Shown here piece by piece: positions 56,423 to 64,000 of a stretch of 64,000 nt of DNA. This DNA is from Diphasiastrum complanatum. Lineage: Eukaryota > Streptophyta > Lycopodiopsida > Lycopodiales > Lycopodiaceae. The notes below the pieces were generated by a model. That model did not search any database. It worked only from the letters and a program-made list of their open reading frames with translations, and had not been told where the DNA came from. How positions within the stretch are numbered: the stretch's first letter is position 1; each line of letters starts with the position of its first letter. The stretch covers positions 54,413,512 to 54,477,511 of the forward strand of contig CM055098.1 of the NCBI GenBank assembly GCA_029204225.1, in the 5' to 3' direction. Both the position numbers and the translations under genes were made by a program.

Positions 56423-58031
56423 TATTCATTTGCATAAGTTTAGGGTTTTGTAGACCACTCGGCCTACCTTAGGAGGGATTGGATCAAATCCATAGCTTTT
56501 CTAATATTAATTAGGGCCAAGTCTATGTGTTACTAATATGATCATTTATGCTATATATTGAAAGGGCTCTTGCGTAATACTTCAGTCTATTGAAATGACA
56601 GGTCATAAATATTTCAAAGTAAATGAAAGCTTTTCATCTACCATTACACAGAATGCTTAATGGTTTTGGTTTGAGGTGGTAGTATGGGTAATGGTATACT
56701 TGGGTATATTGGAATTAGTAAGAACATTTTAGCTTGTGGTAGAAGCAATTGTAATGCGGAACATCTAGTCACTCATAAATAAGGTAGTTTAAGAGGAGCA
56801 TGTTAATGTCAATTGTCACGTTGCTCAAGTCATTTGAGTCTCATGATGCACAAGTTACACGCAAATTTGTCATCCACATTTTTAACAAAATTTAGAAGAT
56901 GGTGGCTAAAATTGGGTGTCAGTCGAACAACCACAAATCATTAAAGATCATGTTCATAATGCTTCTTAGTATGACCAATGTAATATTGTAATTTATCGTT
57001 ATATGTCATGTGGTAAAATGAATGCAATGTCTTTTGTTTTTATTGAACTATAAAAGTTTGTCGATGACTTTGACAAGTTTCAATCATTTTTGCTTGGTTA
57101 TAATTTTTGGTATCCAAGCTTTTGCTTGCTGAAAAACTTTCCCATGCACTCTACAATTCCCAATGGTAATACAAATACAAAAAAAAGAGGAGGGGGACAT
57201 GCCTCAAATTATTAATCTTCAAAATCTAAGCCCATAAAAAAGAGCATATTGGGACCCATACAAAATCCTTGAAAAATATCGCTGCTTCTATTAAAAATGA
57301 TGGGAAAACCCATGATCAAACAAGAGGATTAAAGTATTTAAATACCGTAGAACGGCATATAAAAAAGATATTACAACACATAAAAAGTCAAACAAGTGTA
57401 TGACAAACAACTTTTAGACAAAGTTTAAAATTTTCCAATCTTTTGTCCTTGTTATTTGACTTACCTTTCCATTGGGTTCAACATCCATTCAATAATTGCC
57501 TTGGGCCTTCTATAGGCCATTTCAAGAATGGAAAGGTCACTAAACAATCCACTCCCAACACAAAAAAATGTATCCATGCATGAAATACCAATCTTTCCAT
57601 AAACAAATAACATAAGACCCCATAATAGTGATTCCCTTTATGTTTTCACTGGATACGAACATTATAAGAGCCATCTCTGATCTTGATATTGTTTCAGAGC
57701 GCACACGGTGAGTAAGAGCTTACATTTTGAGAAGGCATAAAATGCTCACACTTGGAAGCATCTTGAATGCTTCTCAAAAAGTTCTAAGAAACTGAACCGG
57801 CATCATTTACACACTTAGAAATAGTGCTACCATAAATTCAAAAAAGAGGTAAAAAAATTTTGCTAAAGGAATCCTGTATGTTTGTCAGCTTCCATCGTGG
57901 ACGTCACGTCACATCTGTGATTTTCAAGCCTCTCATTTAAGCAAAGAAATGAGATTGACTTGCCTGGTTGATGATGTGTGCAGATGCTATGAAGCCTTTA
58001 AACCATCACTATATACAGAAAGCAAGATTGA
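56423..58031. other. Intergenic DNA, no gene
   Basis: AT-rich, with no frame I can assign. The right end is the 3' flank of the TSJT1-like gene (minus strand) and should hold its 3' UTR. An AATAAA-type polyadenylation signal cannot be assigned with confidence. Confidence 0.4.
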
Positions 58032-59824
58032 TCAGAAAGCACTCGGCCAGGTTGCGTCACTGCCCACTCTAGGGAAGCTAGCAGAATGCTTTGGAGCAGC
58101 ACGATCCACCTTGAATGTAGATCCACACATGTGGCCTTGGCTATCCACCCTTGGAACGGCTTTGACTTCATTCAAGGGATGTTCGAAACTGCTAAGGCCT
58201 CCTTTGGAGGAGAAGAAACAGCCTGTTGCAGCACCATTGCGGATCAGGCAGAGGGCAACGGCATCATATTGTGCAAATGTGGAACAGAAGACTAATATTA
58301 AAGCAGAAACACGGAGATGGTGTATGGTGTACCTGCCGGAAAGGGGGCAAATGATTTCCCGCAACCTGCCTTGAGAAGTTGTGCGTCGTCGGAGAAACAG
58401 AGAGATCCATCAGAGGTAATGCCCCAGAAGAAAGGCACTTTGCCTTGACAATCCTGCACGTGTAGAAAGCAAGGAGAATCCTTATTCGAAAAAGCAAATT
58501 GCATAACATCCTACAGCAGCTTAAAAAATGAATCCATCCCACTCAATGATTGCATGCCTGAAGAAACGGCGTTCGAAATAGTCTATAAAACGGAATGAAG
58601 CCAGAAACCTACCGCAGCAGCCAGGATTGTGCGAGTGTGATTATCAAAGAGGACAAAGGCAAATTGCCCAGATAAGTCCCCCATGACTTGATCTACAGGG
58701 TATGGAGCACGATCTCTTAGAGCTCTGTATATTTCTATCACCTGTTTCACTTCATCTACATTCTTGGACAGCCCATATTGCTGTCTTAGAGAGGGAAGAT
58801 TATCAAGCACTCCTACAAATACACAAAAGATGTCATCAACCACAGCGAACGTCCTGCAAGATTCAAATAGCACTCCACGATTTTAGAAAGCATGAAATTC
58901 ATTAAGCATGTCTAAAAGCAGCGGCCTCTAATAAATAGATGCCACTGATAACTACTTACCTGTCACTATTGTTTTACAGCCAAAACTTGGCAAGAATCAC
59001 ACAACAAAACATCACGACAACATTTGAATCTAAAAGAAAAACTGCATAATTTAACGTGGTAAACTCTTTAACCAATGAACGGAAATTTCATAGCACAACA
59101 GCGTTCCTTTACAACATTTAGATCTTAAAGAAAACCTTATGGTTTACTGTTGTAAACTGTTAGCTGTGAATTGATCCTTTTATGAGTATTAACAGCGTTC
59201 CTTAATGACATTCCTACTAGCATAATCCTAAGTATAATCACAAGCATAAGCCCAACCTGAAGACGCCAAAATCGATGTATGAAAAATTTACAGTTTGAAT
59301 CTCTAATACTGTAAACTAAGATTTGTTTGTCTTATAAGTACCAAAGTTCCTTTAGCATTTCTACTAGCATGCTAGTTTAATCAAGTCCAACCTGGGTACG
59401 CCAAAGTCAATGTGGTAAAAAAAATTTAAAGATTAATGCCGTAAGACTCAAAACTGTGATTATTTTAGGCACAGAACAGCGTTCCTAAACGACATTTCTA
59501 CTGGCATAATGCTATGGATAATCACAAATACAAGTCCAACGCTTAAACATGTCAGAAGGATCTAGATTTGTCATAAATCAAAAACATGACGAAAATGAAA
59601 CAGAGAAAGAGTCGGGCATGCCTGGGACGAAGTAGAGCTTGGCGTTTAGAAGTATAAGCGACAGCACTGTCTTCGTCGAACTGCACAGATATAGCTTGGG
59701 GATTGTTGTGTGAAAAAAAACGTAATATTTCAACGCCTTTCTTTCTGCAGTCGGGACTGGCACCGCCAGGGGCACTCAGCTCCTCTGGTGCATGAGCCAG
59801 AGATTTGTGAAAAATTCCCAGCAT
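58032..59824 (-). CDS. TSJT1 / aluminium-induced-type DUF3700 protein (4 exons)
   Basis: Coding exons on the minus strand: 59622-59824, 58613-58853, 58333-58453 and 58032-58222, joining in frame to 251 codons, the normal family length. Landmarks are MLGIFHKSLAHAPEEL at the start, FAVVDDIFCVF (70-80), the signature YGL (94-96) and LRDR (113-116), QFAFVLFD, VPFFWG, CGKSFAPFP, FEHPLNEVKAVPRVDS and GSTFKVD near the end. The family has a glutamine-amidotransferase-like fold without the catalytic N-terminal Cys and is known for stress, auxin and aluminium responses; its biochemical role is unsettled. Introns 2 and 3 are GT-AG, but intron 1 reads CCCAG|GC...CAG, a GC-AG intron; nearby GT options break the frame. 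A 5' UTR intron is possible (donor CAG|GTACGG near 59933). The ATG was chosen because it gives the conserved MLxIF start. Confidence 0.93.
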
Positions 59825-60289
59825 TCTCACAGATATAGACCCTAACTATTTCTGCTCAAAAAAATCTCGATGTAAGTAAGTGAACTTGACAAACTCAAGC
59901 AATTTCAAAGTAGTTGATTCTGGTTCGCCGTACCTGCAACGGCGATGAAACTCTAACCCGATCAGATATATTGAGCGAGTTTAAGACCGTGAGAGCTTGT
60001 CACAATCAAATACACAACAAATCACCATATAGAACAAACTGAAGATGAACCGAAAGCTATTGACAAGCTATATGAAGCGAACACCCAAAAGAAACAAGAT
60101 ACTCTGTAAAAGAGAAGTTTAGAACCTAACAAATCAAACCATTAAAGCTCTCGAATCTTGACGGGCTGATTGAAGCGAACACCCAAAATGACTACGGTGT
60201 AACAGGATAATGCAAACTAAACCTACAATGAACGTACAGAGGCCTTTACTCAGTAAAAGAAAGCTTTAGAACAGATATTTTATTGCATC
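59825..60289. promoter_or_regulatory. 5' UTR / promoter side of the TSJT1-like gene
   Basis: Minus-strand sequence CGCCGTTGCAG|GTACGG near 59933 and TTTTTTGAGCAG|AAATAG near 59857 would bound an ~80-bp 5' UTR intron. This is inferred from consensus only. Two GAAGCGAACACCCAAAA blocks (about 60076 and 60175) resemble parts of the duplicated unit further upstream. Confidence 0.35.
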
Positions 60290-60816
60290 AAGAAACTTGC
60301 AGGATAAGCACGAACGGCTGATGCAAATATACTTTTTAACGCCACGATTTTACACCTAAGTCACACCGTTCAAGGCAAACTGTAGCACTTGACAAGATGA
60401 GTGAAGCGAACGACGAAAATATCTATGGTGAAACAAGCATTTATAATAAAAGTATTGCGGCTTATGCTCGAGTAAAAGCGACATGTACAAGCGCAGAAAC
60501 AAACTTACTATCAGATTAAGCATGAACTGCTGATATTAATTGATATTAAGAAACTTGCAGGATAGGCACGAACGGCTGATGCAAATATATTTTTTAACGC
60601 CACGATTTTACACCTAAGTCACACCATTCAAGGCAAACTGTAGCACTTGACAAGATGAATGAAGCGAGCAACGAAAATATCTATGGTGAAACAAGCATTT
60701 ATAATAAAAGTATTGAGGCTTATGCTGGAGTAAAAACGACATTTACAAGCGAGATTTTAAAGCAGAAACGAACTTACAATCAGATAAGCCTGAACTGCTG
60801 ATATTGATTGATATTT
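60290..60816. repeat. ~258-bp direct tandem duplication
   Basis: Copy 1 (60290-60547) and copy 2 (60548-60816) both begin AAGAAACTTGCAGGATARGC and end CTGATATTRATTGATATT. They differ by scattered substitutions and an 8-9 bp insertion in copy 2 (GAGATTTTA near 60750). The pair lies 470-990 bp upstream of the TSJT1-like start codon. Confidence 0.9.
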
Positions 60817-61170
60817 TACCGCTGTTAGAAACCTTGGATAAGAACGACCTGCTGAGGCGGATTGCTGTCAGGAACCGGATTAGCAAGAAATGGCGTCTGA
60901 GGAAGAATTTGAATACATAATTGTATGAGGTCCGATCCGATATGCTTCCAAACCATCACCGATCAATCAATCATCACCGCCATTTTCTTCCCCATTCATC
61001 AAGAACAGGAAGTTTCTTCATCATTCATCAAAGAAATCTGCAAACAAACGATTTACCAGATAGGGAGAAAGAGAGGGGGGGCCCTCGTCTAGTAACGGAT
61101 GGCTACGATTTGAAGCCCACCACCGTTGGATTCTTTCACAAACGTCCGGATCTTGCCACGCTATAAGATC

Positions 61171-61556
61171 GGCCACGTGGCAAAGATCTAAGTGGTCCTG
61201 CGAAAATATACTATCAAATATCTTCGTAGAAATTTGCAAACAAACGAGTTACCAAAAAGAGAGGGAGGGCCCCCCGAATCCTACTGGAGACCTATGATTT
61301 GAAACCCTCCACGCTCCAGCGTTGGATTTCTCTTAGACGTTGGGATTTTGCCACGTGTATTAATTTAACCATTGACGTAAGTCCAAGTGGCAGAACACCA
61401 CGTGGCACAGATCCAAGAGATGGGGCATAGCCATCCCGTGCTAATAAATGCAATCGGCGACGACGAAGTGGGGAGCGAGAAATGGACGGACACGTGGCAT
61501 TAAGGAGGGGCCCGTTTGACGTGCATAGAGTTAGGTTGACGTGGCACACTGACGTG
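61171..61556. promoter_or_regulatory. Cluster of CACGTG/ACGTG motifs
   Basis: At least seven ACGTG cores in under 400 bp: CCACGTGGC at 61173, CCACGTGT at 61351, CCACGTGGC at 61398, CACGTGGC at 61491, GACGTGC at 61519, GACGTGGC at 61539 and GACGTGTC at 61551. Four are near-perfect G-boxes followed by GC. They lie 1.3-1.7 kb upstream of the TSJT1-like ATG, on the side of its promoter. bZIP/bHLH binding is inference. Confidence 0.45.
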
Positions 61557-61878
61557 TCGGATATACAGATCAAGGAATGCTATCTTCCGTACAGGGTCCG
61601 TACTTAATCATGGATAAAGACGAGCTCGTGGGCCTGGGGGATAGATTTTAGTCTATTAGATAAGATTCTCTGATTCAAGAATCAAGATGGAGGAATTTGC
61701 AAACAGTGCCCGTTAAAAATATTTCCTTATACTAGGCCTCAACTTCCCCTTAATTTTATTAAGGATCTTTTCTCGACGCGTAAAAAATCCCATTGACCAA
61801 ATCTAGGACTCTCCAAGTAGGGTGGCACAGGTCATCAGCCGTTTGGGACCGTATAATATGGGATAATGGCCCCATTTA

Positions 61879-62880
61879 ATGCATCTTGTGGGGGGGAAGG
61901 CCCTGCCTGAGGGCCTTCCTTGCTGGGAGGGCCTTGCTCGAGGGCGGGAGGCCCTCCCAGCAAGGAAGGCCCGAGGGCTTCGGGCCTTCCCCTACGTAAT
62001 GCCATTGTGTGAAGGTTGGTTTTTTTTTTTTTTTTCGTTTTTTGGCCGTACAGTACGGTCGTACGCGTGGACACGTTTTTTTTTTTTTTTTTGGTTTTTT
62101 GCCATTTTTTTTTCACAAATTTTTTTACGTTTGTGGTGGAATGTGGATGTGGACAACCAATGACAGGCTGCCACATAGCACATGCACATTCCACCGGAGA
62201 GAGGAGAGAGAACATGCATTCCACCGGAGAGAGAACGTGCATTCCACCAGAGAGAGGAGAGAGAACATGCATTCCACCGAAGAGAGGAGAGAGAACGTGC
62301 ATTCCACTGGAGAGAGGAGAGAGAAAGTGAATTCCACCGAAGAGAGGAGAGAGAATGACAGATTCCTAGGAGAGAGAAAATTGGATGGACATTATGCTCC
62401 TGGAGGTGGTCCCAAAATACAAAGGACACCTGAGCACAAGGCATTACGGTTTTCAAAGGGGGCTTGAACCGAAAATCAAAGAAACTTTAAGGTTTGAATG
62501 ACGCTCAGTTATTTCTGAACCTAACATGCATATGACCATTATGAAGTGGAGGTCAAAGAATGTATTGAGGGGATGGACAAGCCATAGTCGCCATGTGATG
62601 AGGAAACATGCATGCATGGAGTTAGGATGACATGACACACTTATATATTAGACGTAATGCCTTGTGCTCAGGTGTCCTTTGTATTTTGGGACCACCTCCA
62701 GGAGCATAATGTCCATCCAATTTTCTCTCTCCTAGGAATCTGTCGTTCTCTCTCCTCTCTCCGGTGGAATGCACATTCTCTCTCCGGTGGAATGCACGTT
62801 CTCTCTCCTCTCCGGTGGAATGTGCATGTGGAAGGCCCGAAGCCCTCGGGCCTTCCCCCCCACTAACAACATGCATCTTG
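61879..62880. mobile_element. Fold-back element with inverted arms and hairpin
   Basis: A 14-bp terminal inverted repeat TGGGGGGGAAGGCC lies at 61889 and, reversed, ends at 62862. The direct repeat ATGCATCTTG flanks it (61879-61888 and 62871-62880), with 8 extra bases on the right. Inside the left arm are a perfect hairpin (61911-61972), T-runs and six ~30-bp CATTCCACCGGAGAGAG repeats (62187-62356). The right arm carries three reversed copies. Inner arms 62357-62447 and 62655-62748 are near-perfect inverted repeats around a ~207-bp spacer. No transposase is encoded; open frames on both strands here are repeat artefacts. It may be a Mutator-like MITE or a fold-back element. Confidence 0.6.
61911..61972. 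other. Perfect 23-bp hairpin
   Basis: GGGCCTTCCTTGCTGGGAGG plus GCC (61911-61933) is exactly complementary to 61950-61972, with a 16-base loop. It is very GC-rich, unlike its surroundings. Confidence 0.9.
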
Positions 62881-64000
62881 AGTATTATAGCTCCTTGTTG
62901 TAGTGGATAAGCACAAATTCTAGGTGGCAATCAAGATTTTACTATGTTTCAAACAATGTTCATTATAAATCTTTCTTTGACCTATGTAGTAAAGGATTTG
63001 GTTGAAAACTCCTTCAAAGCTTGCCCTCATTGAGAAATTATGAGTTCATCTTGATTCTATAAATAAGAAATTGTCCGTGAAACATTTTATGTCATATTTT
63101 TAACTTTGAAAGTGAGCTCATTGTATAATGTTTTGACACTATGAAATTTGATAATAAGCTCATCTATTTTTTTTGGCATATAATGAAATCTTAATATCAC
63201 AAAGAATTTTTCACAATAACATTGTGCTTATAAAAGGGTTGTAAAGAAGTTGGAGAAGAGAGATTAGGACCCATAGAGATGCAAAAGTGAGAGTTGTAAA
63301 AAAAAAATTCAACCATAAAAACGCTATTCTTAATGCTTGGGACAGATTTCTCTAGTGACCTTTACAACTGGTTCAATAACATGATTTACTACATTACAAT
63401 TTACAACTATGGTGCTACATTCAGAGTACAAATTAGCTCTCAAATTATGGAGTCAATGAGTTCCGAGATGTCCTGGAGTCACGCCTAAGGGGCCAAAAAG
63501 AAAGTCAAGGCCTAGACTTTTGATTGTCACAAGAACACCTCTCACATCAACCTACCACATCATGTTCGGAAAACCTACAAGTTTACATCATGATAGTTTA
63601 TTTCGAAAGACTTATTCATCCAAATTCAACAGTTGTTTCCCATTGTAGCCAACCCCATAGACTATGGCAATGGAGACTAAGGCTTGAGTCTCAATTTGCA
63701 TGTGGAATAGGGACATCCAGGTGTCCACATGCCAACTTTGGCTTGGCCTAGTGTACATTGTAAATATTATACCTAATCATATTCATGCTAAGTAATGTCA
63801 CTGCAAAAAATAGACAACAATATAGACATTCGTGAATTGTCCTCACCCCTTTTTCCAACTCCCATTTGAACACCTTATATGACCATATCACAAGTGAGGT
63901 AAATTTATTCTTATGACGGAAAACCAAACAAAAAAAAAGATTAAACATCTAAATATCTGCTTTTTCATATTGCAAAACTATGGCTATGTTATAAAATTCC
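62881..64000. other. AT-rich flank, no gene
   Basis: No supported coding region. The minus-strand and plus-strand short frames near 63.5-63.9 kb show no conserved motif. Confidence 0.4.

Noticed and set aside
58032-59824. Asparagine synthetase fragment
   Set aside because: The fold is related, but the YGL/LRDR signature, the absence of a catalytic Cys2 and the ~250-residue length fit the TSJT1/DUF3700 family.
61835-62470. Overlapping open frames of 100-155 codons on both strands
   Set aside because: They arise from tandem 30-mers and homopolymer T tracts inside the fold-back element; all frames are open because stops are absent from the repeat unit.

Overview
The window is nuclear DNA from a seed plant, most likely an angiosperm. 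Two genes have plant-specific families and short plant-type introns (about 80-770 bp). The remainder is old, nested Ty1/copia and Ty3/gypsy retrotransposons, LINE and CACTA relics, and very long (CT)n/(GA)n and (TG)n(GA)n microsatellites. The heavy decay and long GA arrays would suit an early-diverging lineage, but I cannot fix the species.

Host genes. Only two genes look intact, and both are on the minus strand. The first (21054-22817, six exons, 319 codons) is a cinnamoyl-CoA reductase-like / dihydroflavonol reductase-family enzyme. The second (58032-59824, four coding exons, 251 codons) is a TSJT1 / aluminium-induced-type DUF3700 protein whose first intron appears to use a GC donor. A 258-bp tandem duplication and a dense cluster of CACGTG-type motifs lie upstream of the second gene. 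A broken, intronless histone-H3-like (CENH3-like) sequence lies at 6604-6945, directly downstream of an unusual array of ten ~18-bp motifs surrounding a second ACGTG cluster.

Layout. 0-4.2 kb: LINE and gypsy RT relics and a minus-strand copia 3' end. 4.2-7.1 kb: an unrecognised decayed coding stretch, the motif array and the H3-like pseudogene. 7.3-10.7 kb: copia gag/protease and pol relics with a (CT)86 array. 10.7-14.3 kb: a rearranged gypsy element with RNase H and integrase in opposite orientations, cut by another LTR carrying (CT)112. 15.4-20.6 kb: copia pol, an unrecognised Ser/Thr/Pro-rich reading frame and a gypsy LTR. 21-22.8 kb: the reductase gene. 25.4-27.5 kb: a tandem duplication carrying compound TG/GA arrays. 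27.5-29.1 kb: copia gag relic and an LTR. 31.8-36 kb: minus-strand copia. 36-41.5 kb: the best-preserved copia element (plus strand). 41.5-43.8 kb: coiled-coil ORF relic, copia 3' half and a CACTA transposase fragment. 47.1-47.6 kb: gypsy LTR. 48.08-54.46 kb: a copia element with perfect 5-bp target duplications that itself contains a second copia element with its own perfect target duplications. 55.1-56.4 kb: (CT)128, a LINE RT relic and another compound array. 58-59.8 kb: TSJT1-like gene. 61.88-62.88 kb: a fold-back element with a perfect hairpin.

I found no defence, biosynthetic-cluster or otherwise new multi-gene system. The least explained structures are the fold-back element, the ten-copy motif array, the H3-like pseudogene and the unrecognised reading frames at 4.2-5.6 kb and 18.0-19.1 kb.
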